Source of the DNA: Bursaphelenchus xylophilus
Lineage: Eukaryota > Nematoda > Chromadorea > Rhabditida > Aphelenchoididae
Length of the DNA stretch: 64,000 nucleotides
Direction: 5' to 3'
NCBI GenBank assembly: GCA_904066235.2
Contig: CAJFCV020000004.1
Span: 5,642,001 to 5,706,000 of the forward strand
Positions 11,728-24,988 of this stretch are shown here, one piece after another. The notes below the pieces were generated by a model. That model searched no databases. It was not told the DNA's origin and saw only the letters and a program-made list of their open reading frames with translations. A program made the position numbers and the translations under genes. Position 1 is the stretch's first letter; every line of letters begins with the position of its first letter.

Positions 11728-12150
11728 ATGGCTGGCGGCAAAGGAAAATCCGGAAAAGACAGTGGAAAGTCCAAGTCCAAAGTGATCTCACGAAGTGCCC
11801 GCGCTGGCCTCCAGTTCCCCGTCGGTCGTATCCATCGATTCCTCAAACAGCGGACTACTTCCCATGGACGTGTTGGTGCTACTGCTGCTGTCTACAGTGC
11901 TGCTATCCTCGAATATCTGACTGCTGAAGTGCTGGAGTTGGCCGGAAATGCTTCGAAGGATCTGAAGGTGAAGAGAATCACTCCCAGACATCTACATCTA
12001 GCCATCCGAGGAGACGAGGAGTTGGACACATTGATCAAGGCCACCATTGCTGGCGGTGGTGTCATTCCTCACATTCATCGTTACCTCATGAGCAAGAAGG
12101 GTGGACCCGAGCACGTCCCATCTCAGACCAAGGCCCCTCCACAAGTTTGA
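11728..12150 (+). CDS. htz-1: Histone H2A.Z
   Basis: A single-exon 140-residue H2A variant. After the basic tail ([18 protein letters not shown]) comes the histone fold with [19 protein letters not shown]. The variant features are [40 protein letters not shown] and a short docking domain with SKKGG, which separate H2A.Z from canonical H2A. It forms variant nucleosomes at promoters. Single-exon structure is unusual here but normal for histones. Confidence 0.97.
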   Translation: MAGGKGKSGKDSGKSKSKVISRSARAGLQFPVGRIHRFLKQRTTSHGRVGATAAVYSAAILEYLTAEVLELAGNASKDLKVKRITPRHLHLAIRGDEELDTLIKATIAGGGVIPHIHRYLMSKKGGPEHVPSQTKAPPQV

Positions 12151-12359
12151 TTTTCTTTTCCTATTTTAAATTAACATAATTAACAATGATATCCTCTTAC
12201 TTTCACCCACAAACTTCCTTTTGGTCTTTTTGATGCGATGTATCTCACTAATTGTATGGTTTCTCTTTTAATAAAGGTTGCGAAGCAATGGATTATAATA
12301 AAATGATGTTTTATCGCTTTACTTAATAATAAAATTGACGTTATAAACAATATAATTTA

Positions 12360-14461
<2,102 letters not shown>

Positions 14462-16562
14462 TTAATTTGTACAAGTGATTATACAGTGTAAAAGGCACGA
14501 AGAAAATAATAAAACAACACTTATTAGCAGTATTTCTGTGCCTTTAAAGTCTTGGCAGAGGATGTATATCACAAACATATTCAGTGGTATTCTGAAGGTA
14601 TTCATTACAGTTGAACGGATATTTTCCGGAATCATTCTGCTTCTTAACGCGGACATGGTAGGCCAAAAGACACCCACGGTCATCTCGAATATGATAAATC
14701 CGAGATAGATGACATAGATATTGTTTGGGAAAACGACCGGCAACAGCAGACTCAGGGATGATATAAGCAAGAAGTATCTAAAACACACTATTTCTAAAAT
14801 TGTTGGCGTTACGATTTTTCGGGTCAGCGACAGTTCGGGTCGACGACACTTTAGATCGCCTCGATTCGTCGTTATATTCTTGGCGGAGGCTAGGAGAAGA
14901 AATGATTTAACCTGGGGTAGCCCTACGGGACAACACAAGTACCGGGATTTTCGGGTTCCGGGAAAAATAAATTTGATTTTTATGTGTACATATTGCTGGA
15001 TACTTTTTATGACTTAATCTTGTAAATTGATAAATATGGTTGGAAGCGTGTCCATTGAAGGAGACGGGTCCGCTAAATCCGACAATCACATTCTTTTTTT
15101 TAAACCTTTACATTTTTGACGTACTAATTACATTTTTTACATGTACGTAGTTACACCTATGATATTTTTTTAAATTAAGAATCTTCGCTTTTTGGAGCAA
15201 TTTTTTGTCTTTTCTGTGGTGTTTTAGCTCCGGGTCAAGCAAAAAGCAAAGGAAGGTCGGCTATAGCTAAAGTTAATAAAGTAGTCATTTCATGCCTCCC
15301 CAAAGTCTCCACTGTGCCTCCACTGAGTCTCCGTTAAGCTTCCGACTCTTTTAGTAGGCACCTCCGACCTTTGTTTGGGCCTCCGTCTCTTTGCGACGAC
15401 TTTGTATTGACCCTAACTGCTGTCGACCCAAGTTGTCGGGGTACGAAAGCTAACCACCAACCTTAAAAATGACAAACACGGCCACTTCTCTTGTAAAAAA
15501 GTAAATGAACTTGATCCAATTGAAACAGCTATCATAAATGTGGAGAAGATTACTCCATAAGGTAGAGAAATACCAATTCCTTCTGCTGCATCTCTAAGCA
15601 CTGGTGTCCATTGCAAAACAAACGAGTACATGGCACTTTCAAAAAGGCTCTGGACAACCCCAAGACAAATCATGTTCTTAGCTATCAAATATTGTTATTA
15701 CATATTATTCGTCATTATTGCTTACAAGAACCTCTTAGGGCGTTTCTGAATGGTGAGGTGAGCCCACGGCTTTGAGATCCATAATTTTCCGGCCAGAGTA
15801 AAGGAGTTAAGACGCACATTATTACCAGCAAAAATGCAGATAAATCAAACGGAGCCCTAAATCAGCATGCTATTTTCCGTATCAGAGACAACTTACAGTA
15901 ATCCGTACACGTCAGCGAACACTTGGGCAACCAGCCCAGATATCACTGCTGTTGCGCAATTCCCCAGGGATAAGTGAGAAAACAAAACTGGTAAAAAAGA
16001 GACGTCAAAGCGATGCTGAAGCAAAGAAAGGAGAGAATCGACACTTCTATACTCTCTTACCTGATTGTATTCACATATAAGCCAACTTTCGAACGATGAG
16101 AATAAAATGGAGGTCCCAATTCCACCAAAAACTCTGCCCAATAATAGGAGATGGAAACTTTTGGAGTGTAATAACAGGCACGATAATATGTAAAACACGC
16201 CATAGAACATACAATTCAGTCTTCTACCTCTAATATCGGATAAGATTCCGATAAAAGTTCCGGTAATCATACTAGATCCAAATCCAAAAGCGAATAATAA
16301 CTCAATCTCATGTTTGGAGAAGCCATAACTCAAGTATAATGTGTAGATGTGAGGTCCTAAAGAAATCTCGGCGTTCGTGTAAACAAGTAAAAAAGGTACC
16401 TTGCAACCAATCAGCAGCCACAGCCAATAAGTAAATAATTAAATATTTTAATTCGAATACCCTAAATCCATTAGGATATCTGAGGGTTGTCTTGGATGTG
16501 GGGGTAATGAAAAGAATAATCGAAACGCACAACAGAAATAAAAAACAAATTTCGAAGAGCAT
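14462..16562 (-). CDS. MFSD5: MFSD5-type major facilitator transporter
   Basis: MFSD5 proteins are twelve-helix transporters proposed to carry molybdate. I recognise LLAVAADWLQG near the N-terminus, then PHIYTLYLSYGFSKHEI, the MFS loop GILSDIRGRRLNCMFY, LLLGRVFGGIGTSILFSSFE, LFESAMYSFVLQWTPVLRD, GVIFSTFMIA and the C-terminal MSALRSRMIPENIRSTVMNT. Order and spacing match the family throughout. I place the start at the ATG at 16562, because the upstream frame opens only with GTG. One intron of about 690 bp (14778-15467) is filled with dispersed repeats; the others are short. Confidence 0.85.
14806..14960. repeat. Dispersed repeat with GGGTCAGCGACAGTTCGGGTC
   Basis: TTTTCGGGTCAGCGACAGTT at about 14815 recurs at about 54303 as TTTTCAGGTCAGCGACAGTT, and resembles the GACCCGAAATGTCG units of family A. 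It lies in the long MFSD5 intron. Confidence 0.5.
15225..15445. repeat. Dispersed repeat, family C, copy 1
   Basis: This copy shares with 61625-61860 the ordered blocks CTCCGGGT, TAGCTAAA, AAGTCTCC and TGTCGACCCAA...GTCGGG. Both copies lie inside introns (MFSD5 and PAK). No coding capacity is seen. Confidence 0.6.
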
Positions 16563-16862
16563 TCTCCGTGGAAAAGAAGCGATTCCCACCTTTCTGGTCC
16601 ATTATATAATATGTGGACGCAACCGCTGTGCATTCAAACGCACTGTAACAGTTACTACTACAAATTATACATTTTCAGATCGGTCACCAAAGGGCCCTTG
16701 GGAAAAACAAAAATGTTTATTGCACCTTGAATTAGTTATTACCAAGTTCGGGAGTATTACTACAAAATGTCGAAATTGCAAAGACCTTGAGTGTAATTGA
16801 ATATAAGCTGGCAATCCTGCGAGGTTAGAGAAGAGATCCTTGATATGCTTTGGAGGAAACCT
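16563..16862. other. Short intergenic stretch, MFSD5 5' flank
   Basis: About 300 bp between the MFSD5 start and the stop of the DSL-like gene, both minus strand. No feature stands out. Confidence 0.3.
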
Positions 16863-18673
16863 TTAGACATCAGCTGATCTGCTGGGAACAATTGGGGGAG
16901 CGACGCTGCTGAAGGAGGAGTTCAGGGAGTTGTTAACACCTCCGGACAAATGGGAGGGCACAGGGTACCCGGGTCTGGGCTCTGGAATAGACGGTATTAA
17001 TATCAGGGTACTGTGAAGTTGTCATTTTTTGGAAGCACTTACTTGGTTCGGGCCATTTCGTATAAGGTTTGTTTTGAATTATCTGACCTCTAGAGTTTTT
17101 AGGAGTAATAACCGGAGTCAAAGCAGTCGAATCAGCCGTATTCAGCGGTCTTATATCATCTCTGTCACTTCCCCTGTATCCTCGAGAACTGCCGCTTCTC
17201 TTCGCACAACAGTACAAGATGACAAAAGCTAGTAATAGTATAAGCAGAAGACCAGTGATGACTCCAAGAATAATAGTGGCTGTTCGGAAATCTTCGGAGA
17301 CGACTCCCACGTGGTCTGATTCCAGGACTCCACCCCTCTCGTCCATGCAATAGGCATTCTCCTTTATGCCCCAAGGGCAGTTCTTACAATCATACACTTG
17401 TTTTGGTCCTTGCCATCGACAAACACTGAAGAAGCCGGTCTGGACATTGTGACAAATGGCACTCCCTGAGTTGGCAGTGGATTTATTGCATTGGAGATCA
17501 CAACCAGAACCATAAAGATTGTTGCGACAACTGACTGAGTAGCCGATAGTAAGCCTGAAAGTGTTTATTTCTTTAGTCTAATTGTACGAGACTTTCCGCA
17601 ATGCATCAATTGAAAATGAATGTGTGTTTCGAAACTCCCAAGTGTCGAATTCAGCTCTTATTTGAGTCATTCGTAATTTTGGCCCGTAATATCTGTTCCC
17701 CGTTATTACAAAACTCACTGTGTTCCCAGGAGTTTTCCCACCACAGACTCTTGTCTTTGCCCATCCAAAGAATCAGAGGTCTTGACGGGAATTGTGAAGG
17801 TATCAACCTGATAGAGAGTGTTTGCCTTTTCCAACTTGCGACTCATCGTATTGATAACCGGACCCAGATTGTAAACAAAAACATTGATGGCCTTCTGCAA
17901 TCAGGGATGGTAAGAAAAAGAAGGGCAATGTGGTCTAATACGCGTTTTGAAACCCAAACTTACCGGCTCATTTGTTAGCAAAAAATCAAATTTTCCTCGG
18001 AAAGCGGCTGAATAATTGGCGTCGATCTGGCCAAAACTATTTAACGGCAGGAAATCAGTAGAACGATAATGCACAGTCTCACTAAACAATAATTTCTTTA
18101 CGCATAAAGTAAACATACTCTGCAGATGTCACAATAACCATGAATGTAAACAAGCATCTAAAACCCATGCCCTGAGGGCTGACTAGAAGACATTCTCCAG
18201 AACTGCACTGACAAGTCCGGTCGTCGTCCAATGCATGTCGATTATTGGTATAATCTTTCAGCTCCACTTGGACACTAATTCCATTCGCATTATTATTAAT
18301 CGAGTTAAAGTTGCGCAAGGGATCGTAGGGGGACACCTTGAAGTTGAGACAATTATCAGTCTGTCGGGAAAATAACGGCGGATTGTCGCAGAAAAATGTC
18401 TCGCCTCGCCGCTGTCGCGCACAAAACCCCAAGCTGCGGCTTGCAGTCGCAAAGCGATGATGGGCGATTCCGAGGCGCGACGATCCGCCGTTATTTTCCC
18501 GACAGACTGATAATTACAATAATTTTAAAGCAAAGAAAACTTACGTTGTTAGTCCCTCCTGTTTGTCGTTGGTCCTGGAAGTTCACTCCAGGACCTGGAA
18601 GTGCATTTGGCTCAAGAAAAGAATTTTGGGCCCATAACAGAGGTAGAATGGGCACAACAATAAACAGCCTCAT
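16863..18673 (-). CDS. DSL-like single-pass membrane protein
   Basis: The start at 18673 gives a signal peptide (MRLFIVVPILPLLWAQNSF). A cysteine-containing N-terminal module (CLNFKVSPYDP ... CQCSSGECLL) is followed by CRNNLYGSGCDLQC, further cysteines and VCRWQG. This fits the DSL pattern of Notch ligands (C...YG..C...C ... C ... C.W.G). A cysteine-rich stretch leads to one transmembrane helix (TATIILGVITGLLLILLLAF) and a cytoplasmic tail of about 110 residues with Pro/Ser. The last exon joins GAACCAA to AGCCCAGACC, giving a tail rich in Ser and Pro and a stop at 16863. Only one DSL-type module and no clear EGF repeat is seen. A Notch-ligand-like or other extracellular cysteine-rich role is inferred. 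Intron 1 contains a MITE whose end supplies the splice acceptor. Confidence 0.6.
18351..18515. mobile_element. MITE with perfect 33-bp inverted repeats
   Basis: AATTATCAGTCTGTCGGGAA and the 13 following bases (18351-18383) are exactly inverted at 18483-18515. If TA is the duplicated target (18354-18355, 18511-18512), the element proper is 18356-18510, 155 bp. It lies in the first intron of the DSL-like gene, and its TTCCCGACAG end is read as the 3' splice site. A decayed copy is at 5570-5697. Confidence 0.9.
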
Positions 18674-18730
18674 CTTGGGAAGTGACCAAAAAGAGTCGGC
18701 CACAGATGGAGACGATGATGATAAGCCGTT

Positions 18731-19003
18731 TTATGAGCGCGTAGGGATGAATAAGGTCAAGAAGGACAAATAAAATAGTTTAGGGAACAGTTTTGATTCA
18801 CTTGAGCCAGAAGAAAGTGCGAATACGTCTTGGATGGTATGTTTGTCGAGAGTGGAATACAAGCCGAAGGGGAGGGAGGGCGAACCTGAGTCAGGCTTGT
18901 GATTCATTGCAAATAAACGCATCGCTTTAAAAAGGGTCATTCCGAAAGATAAGGACAATACGATTTCTTTATTCACAGATTTTAATAAGTTAGGAGAACC
19001 CAT
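18731..19003 (-). CDS. Possible small membrane protein (uncertain)
   Basis: An ATG at 19003 opens MGSPNLLKSVNKEIVLSLSF followed by GMTLFKAMRLFAMNHK, which could be a short amphipathic or single-pass segment as in small mitochondrial complex subunits. The second half looks less like coding sequence and may be intron or 3' UTR. No family was recognised. It is head-to-tail with the DSL-like gene, whose start is 58 bp further on. Confidence 0.25.
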   Translation of the reverse strand: MGSPNLLKSVNKEIVLSLSFGMTLFKAMRLFAMNHKPDSGSPSLPFGLYSTLDKHTIQDVFALSSGSSESKLFPKLFYLSFLTLFIPTRS

Positions 19004-19282
19004 CGATTTACCTCCCAACACCGTTTTAATTTTAATATGTACTTATTACAACGATGTTTTTAAGAGAAGGGATATGTAAGAGGGGCTGGTTAAGTTTTAA
19101 AAGATCTGTTAGATAAAAAAAATAATTGACGCCCGGACATATCCTACTCAGTACAATAGACTATCTAGAACATAGTTAAATAAGACAAGAAAGAACAACA
19201 TAAACGTTTCCCGACAAAATTAATTCTCAGGCCATGCTTGGCAAATGAGCAAATGGAGATTACATAAATAAATACGAATAAA

Positions 19283-22200
19283 TTAGTGTTTGGAAAGCCG
19301 GGGAGGGGAAGAATCCATCGCAAATTCCTCGGACCAGTCAGATTCATACTGATCGTCCTGGTCCACGGGCACAACGGAGTTACAGTAATGTTTCACAAAC
19401 GACTTCTGTCGGTCATTCCAGGCCTTTACACAATCTTCGAAAGTGGCCCGTCCAACTGAGAGATCATCCACAATGGAGAATAACTAAAACAATAGTATTG
19501 CCGACAATGAATAACGATGCCCAAAAAAGTGTTACCGTAAAAATAAGTAAAATACCTTTTCATCCGCCTTGTTCAGCTCTCTGGTACTTATTGAGTGGGC
19601 CAATTCAGATTCCAATCCATGTTTGCATCGCTCCAGAATAGGTGTCGTCTTACGTAAAAGTTTATCCAACTTGGACTGAACATTCAAAAGCTCCAACGAG
19701 ACCTCGTCCCATTTCTGATCTCCATCTTTACCATCTTCATTAATCTTCAGGAATGTAAATTCATCAAGATCTTTCTTTTCAATGCTTTCAACGACATTCT
19801 CAGTTGATAACGCTTCCTTTGAGGTCGAAGACACAGCGAAAGAATCCCTGGATTCCTCTGATTCGTACTCTGGCATCATACTAATAGGTCCCAAACAATC
19901 CGTTAAGGCAGCTGCCATTTCCATTAACTCATTTTCATTGACGGGCTCTTTCTTTTCGTTTTCAATTCCGTTTGAATATCCGTTATATCCATTCAGAAAA
20001 TCAAACTTTCTTTTCTTAGATAACGGCGACTCCACTAAAAATAATAATTGCGCAATTAATTTTAGAACTCACATTTGCCTTTCTTGGGAGATGGTTTGAA
20101 TTCATCAGTGTAAGCCGAAACTAGATTCTTCATGAGACCAAACACAGCCGGATTTCCGTTCCCATTTGCCTTACTTACGCTAAAATTCTGCGTGATACCT
20201 CAACATTAACATACCCATTCTCAATCCCGCTCAATTTTGGAGCACCATTACCATTACATACACTCAATCTTTTTGGAGTTCCATTAGAGACTCCATTGGA
20301 TTTTGCAGCTTTGACTCCATTTCCATTGTACTTAAAAGGCTCTGAAAACAATGAAATTATTTTTTGCAGTACGAATTTTTTTTCGCTGTTCGCAAATGAG
20401 AACCTTTTTGTGTCCAGCTCAATTCCAGCAAATTTTGTGTAAATTTATCTTTTGGGGAATCTATTCTTGTTTCTAACTATTTCACAAAATAAACGGGCAC
20501 TTTGGGTAGAAAATCCGACAAATCTGACAATAACGCATATGATATTGGTCATTATTCAAGTAAAAATACTTTGATTTTTATACATCCTTTTTCCGCAACC
20601 CTTCGTTTGGGGCAGATCCGGCATCGGACCAATATTTACATTCAATGTTGCAAAATTGGTTGACCAGCTAGCCAAGGGGGGTTACTCCCTGTTCACACTG
20701 GAGGATAGGTCGCTCATGACCAAGCTCGTGACCTAGGTCTTGGAGGTTGCCTAAAATTACCCAAAAATGGTCTCAATGCTTGACTATGATGACCAAGAGA
20801 CTTTTTTAGGTCAGGTCCTCACCAAGCTCACGACCTAGGTCGGGACCATAGTCAGTGTGGTTGTGACCTGGCATTTTCGTTTCAAATTTTGGAGCCCGAT
20901 ATCGGCGAAACTTTTTTTTTTCAATTGAGTTTCTCAGACTCGGAAATATGAGTCTTTGGCTAAATGAAACAGTTATAAGTAGCTGAGTCATGACAGTCAA
21001 CGGAATATTTGTAATTATTCTTCACGGCATCGATCCTTTTTTCTAGGGGGTAACAAGCTTAATTAATCAAAATCTTTAAAAATTCGAACCAATGGGCGAG
21101 ACAGTCTACATGCATGACGCTCTGTTCTACATCCATCCCGGGGATGCATAACAAGTTGTGAGGCCTAGATTGCCCGATAAAACAAGTTTCGTTTTTTAAT
21201 CTTGGAACCTCCGGCTGAACCACATAAAATAACCTGTATACCCTTGTTCGAGAAACTCGGCTTTTCGGCAGACTTCAAGGGACGCTACAAAAGATGCCAG
21301 AGTAGATATAACCAAATCGATATACATTCACAAGAAACTACAGCACCCCAGGTAGAAATAACACTAAATCCAATATTTTTTACTGAGCTCGAAAATTGCT
21401 AGGCCCCGGCATGTTCACCATGACGTAAACGGAGAATTTCTCCATATTTTTGAAATATTCAAAAAGAAAACTTGCAGAAAATAAAACAGAACCAACCAAA
21501 AATTGTTGTGAAGAGCTCACCCGTACATCTAAGCTTTCAGTTTAACACACATTCAATTAGACTCAAGAAATTTTGCTTTGAAGCGCCACCAAAAAATGGC
21601 TAGGAAATTTTCAATCATCCTAATATAAAAATGTCACCTTTTAAATGATAAATAAGGCAGGACACTCACCATTTATAAGCAGGTCGCTCATGAAAGCCGG
21701 ATGATATCGCTGATAAAACTCCTTATTGAATTGTGTAACAAACTTGTCGTCTATATGACCAAGATATTCCCTGGCCCATGTCCAAAACCGATGGGGAATG
21801 TCAAGTACAAGATACGGCTGTTCCTCCTCCATTTCTCCACATGACGTAACCACATCCGAACCACTAAAACTCTTTTAATCCTCATGCTATGCAAACTTAC
21901 GCATCTTCTTCATCACACTCGAATTTGCTACAAGACGGTTGCTCATCAAATGGAACACTCTTTTGTTTTCGACCCCGGGGCTTTTCCGCACTTTGCGATC
22001 GACGAAGATCATAAGACGGCATCGGTCTATTTGTCAGGTCATCCGTGGGATAATCACCCGTTGTCAGAAACATAACTTCACCATTGACGGTCTTCTGATA
22101 ATCGATGTTTTCCGCCAACATTCGTTCTAATTGGAATTGGAGATCGTACTAAAAATAAAAATAAGAAACATGTAAACTAACCGTTATTTCAGGCCATTTA

Positions 22201-22433
22201 TCTTCGAGTTTCGACTCCAGAGCCGTCTTCAAAGCAGGTAGACACTCGTAGGTTTGTTTTATAACGCATTCGGGGATAGTTCCCAGCTGATTATTGGCAT
22301 AAGAACCTCCATTTTTGAGATCAAATCCATTCAAAAGGTTAGCATTCCTCTTGGCAATACGAGGCGAGACGGGAGAGAGAGTCTCCAGACTTTTGGAGCT
22401 ACAAGGCTCATCAGACTTGGTGCGTATCCTCAT
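19283..22433 (-). CDS. Unrecognised nuclear-type protein, Asn/Gly- and acidic-rich
   Basis: Seven or more exons join in frame from MRIRTKSDEPCSSKSLETLS at 22433 to SSPPRLSKH at 19283, giving close to 500 residues. A structured-looking segment is HRFWTWAREYLGHIDDKFV followed by TQFNKEFYQRYHPAF. Basic stretches (RGRKQKS, PSPKKGK, SKKRKFDF) look like nuclear localisation signals. The middle is low complexity with repeated Asn-Gly (SNGVSNGTPKRL, ANGNGNPAVFG). The C-terminus has a likely coiled coil (LELLNVQSKLDKLLRKT). One intron is 35 nt (around 20200) and another is about 1.3 kb with repeats. It is divergent from the GAS41 gene 471 bp away. I could not name the family. Confidence 0.7.
20588..20880. 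repeat. Dispersed repeat, family D
   Basis: CCCTTCGTTTGGGGCAGATC here matches CCCTTCATTTGGGGTAGATC at about 54139, and in reverse orientation AGATCTGCCCC-type sequence at about 52350 and 55018. The right part (ACCATAGTCAGTGTGGTTGT) matches the reverse of 52300-52325. Inside are two direct copies of a block containing GACCTAGGTC. It sits in the large intron of the Asn/Gly-rich gene. Confidence 0.55.
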
Positions 22434-22688
22434 GGCCGGATGCTAGTTAACCATTTGAAAGTAAATTGACCTGAAAACAGTAAAATTTGATTTAAACCTG
22501 CAAAGACATGAGAAAAATCTATAAATCCACACAACTTTCGTCTACACGAAAGTGCTTTCTTCTACTTCCAGCCGAGAACGCGTTTTTGAGTCTTTATTGG
22601 CATTCCGTTTCTAAACGAGCGTTTTCGTTTCGAAACCTTAAAAATAAAATTTACGTTTTTTTGTGAGATTCGAATTGGATTCCATGGA

Positions 22689-22845
22689 AGACAAAAATTT
22701 TGGGCTGCATGGAAATTGCAACATTCGACTACCGGTCCTTCTGTTTCTATGCCGTCCGTACACAAATGTGTGCCCTTCTCTGTTTTCAATGCGCCCAATT
22801 TCCCGGCGCCCAATTTTCATGCAGCCAAAATTTTGCTGTCGCGTT
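22689..22845. repeat. Short inverted-repeat element upstream of GAS41
   Basis: ATTTTGGGCTGCATGGAAAT on the left is inverted as ATTTTCATGCAGCCAAAAT on the right. The core GGCTxCATGGAAATTG also ends the element at 45557-45742. It lies in the 471-bp divergent spacer (22434-22904), which otherwise shows only a promoter-like AT-rich sequence. Confidence 0.6.
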
Positions 22846-22904
22846 TTGTTGACATGCGTTGAATTCTGATCTACCGATACAATAATAAGAAATTGTTTAT
22901 TTAG

Positions 22905-24122
22905 ATGGAACAAGTCGATCGACTGCCAGGATGTAGTGCCGTTAAACCTATTATTTATGGAAACTCTGCTGAGAAACTACCTATAAAAACAGCACAAGAA
23001 CATACTCATAAATGGAAACTGTTTGTTAGGCCATACTGTGAGGAAGACATCTCCAAATATATCAAGAAGGTCCAATTCAGGCTTCATGATTCTTATACGA
23101 ATCCGATTCGAAGTAAGAAAACTTAATGCGGCGTTATGCTAATCTTAATACTTCTTATGCTTATTAGAACAGTGTTAGGCTCCAATTTATGTAATTTATT
23201 CTTATGGCGTCTTTATAGCAATAAGCAATGTGTTTAGCTATTGAGGCACCACCTTTTGAAGTGGAGGAGACTGGATGGGGAGAATTCGAAGCTGGGATCA
23301 AGTTATTCTTTGTCGATCCTAATGAGAAGCCTGTAAGTTGAGTTTTTTGACTTGCTAACTCATCCGTCTTCTAAGGTTAATGCGGTTTACTATCTCCGGC
23401 TTTTCTCTCCGATGGTTAATATTCCAGATGGAAAACAGGTTGTTTTGTACGAGCATTACGATGAAATTGTAAGTGTTTTTGCTTCTCCGTTGTTTGACGT
23501 CCGTTTGGGGAAACAGTAGGATTTATTTGTATCCTAATAAGGTGTAATAGACAGTATAATATATAGAGACTAGTGGACATACAAAACTGTTTAAGAGAAA
23601 CAATTCTTTGGTGCTGTCTGGAACATTGGGATGTCAGTGAGTTTTTGGTTAGGTTTAGATCGGCGAGCGGTAAATGTCCATTCTAATTAATAATGTCGCC
23701 GGGGTTGTGCTTTAGAATTGGCTAACTCTGTGTTTCAAATTGCCAAGCTAACTGTCGCTGATTGGCGGTTTCTGTTTTACTAGTTCACCTTCTTTATTAT
23801 CATAGCGATGATCTTCCAGATATTCGTTGAGCCGACCAAGGTGATGATGAGAGCTTTGGAAGAGGGATCTCGCGACAAGCCCATCAAATCGGTAACGGAT
23901 TGTAAGTTAATGTCTGTATCGAATAACCTTTCCATTCTAGTCCAACAGCAGAAGATTCTTTTGATTGATAAATTAAACAATGCGATAAAAGAAGTGACTG
24001 CAGAAATTAGTGATCTGAGGGAGAGTCTCCGGCAGAATTGTTTCCAATCAGAGTCCAAGATGGCTAACAGTTCGCGAGGGACGTCGGTGGATGGATCAGT
24101 CGATTCCAGCATGGATCACTAG
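22905..24122 (+). CDS. gfl-1: YEATS-domain protein GAS41
   Basis: GAS41/YEATS4 reads acylated or acetylated histone H3 and belongs to the SRCAP/SWR1 and NuA4/TIP60 complexes. The YEATS fold is seen in [36 protein letters not shown], the signature [20 protein letters not shown] and VYYLRLFSP. The exon join at 23820 gives [15 protein letters not shown], matching the family's YDE.IF..PT..M. The C-terminus is a coiled coil ([20 protein letters not shown]). Since SWR1 deposits H2A.Z, it is functionally linked to the H2A.Z gene in this window, though not adjacent. Confidence 0.92.
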
Positions 24123-24988
24123 AATTGTTTTTAATGTACATAATAAATTTAATAATTATGTGAATGGGCTGCTTCAAATGTGTTGTGGACACACCTTGTA
24201 TATCTGAAGATATGTGATGTCTTTGGCTAGGGAATGTGTTCTGTATATATTTCTTCTCAGCCGTCTTGCTGTCTTGCACTGGAATTATTTGGTGCAATTC
24301 GGCTTTTTCCTTTCTCCGACGGTCAGTCTGGTCTTCTCGGAACATAAAGTCTTGCTGTCGATGCCACTATTAACGTCGTTTTTTATTTTTGTTTCGAATT
24401 CCGTGATTCCAGGTACCTAGGCTAGTCATCACTCCAAGCACAAGTGTAATCTTACAGTAACTTACATTTGGATATGAAAGTTGTGAATTGATTGTAAAAA
24501 ATATTTTTTTTTGTATGAGGGGTGGAATCGGAGGGGCCGGGACCTAAATTGAGGGAGTGAAGGCGGGAGAGAGGGGGACAGAGAAAGAGAGACGCGTTAT
24601 AAGTGTTGGGGGGCTGAGAGAGCGGGGTGGAGCTGGGAATTGAGGGGGACGAGACGACCTTCCATTCTTTCTATTTAGATTCGGGGATCGACTCCGGGGG
24701 ACAAGCCACCCTCGAAACTCCGAGAACGCGCTAACTCCGGAGACGTCAGACATTAGACGAGCTATAGAGCGCGCGTTCTTTGCGTAGAGTTTTTCTTTAA
24801 ACCAACTAATCGATATTTTGCCCTGTTTTGTGAGTCTGCACTGTTTATTAAATATCGTCACACATGTTGATATGTTACATTTACAGTGCGTTTACGTGAT
24901 TCCTATACGTGATTTACTATCTTGTTGTCATTTTGTACCATTTCGTCCACTGGTTACATTTTCCTTTATTTTTAGCACTGGGCTCAGA
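24123..24988. other. Intergenic region upstream of MEP-1
   Basis: The first part is GAS41 3' UTR (AATAAA-like at 24144). A purine-rich tract (about 24550-24610, GAGAGAGGGGGACAG) precedes a GC-richer stretch with CTCCGGAGACGTC. No gene is supported. A splice-acceptor-like ATTTTTAG at 24974 suggests a 5' UTR exon or trans-splice site for MEP-1. Confidence 0.4.

Noticed and set aside
14721..15017. 98-codon plus-strand ORF
   Set aside because: Lies over a repeat-filled MFSD5 intron.
18396..18773. 125-codon plus-strand ORF
   Set aside because: Runs through the MITE and antisense to the first exon of the DSL-like gene.
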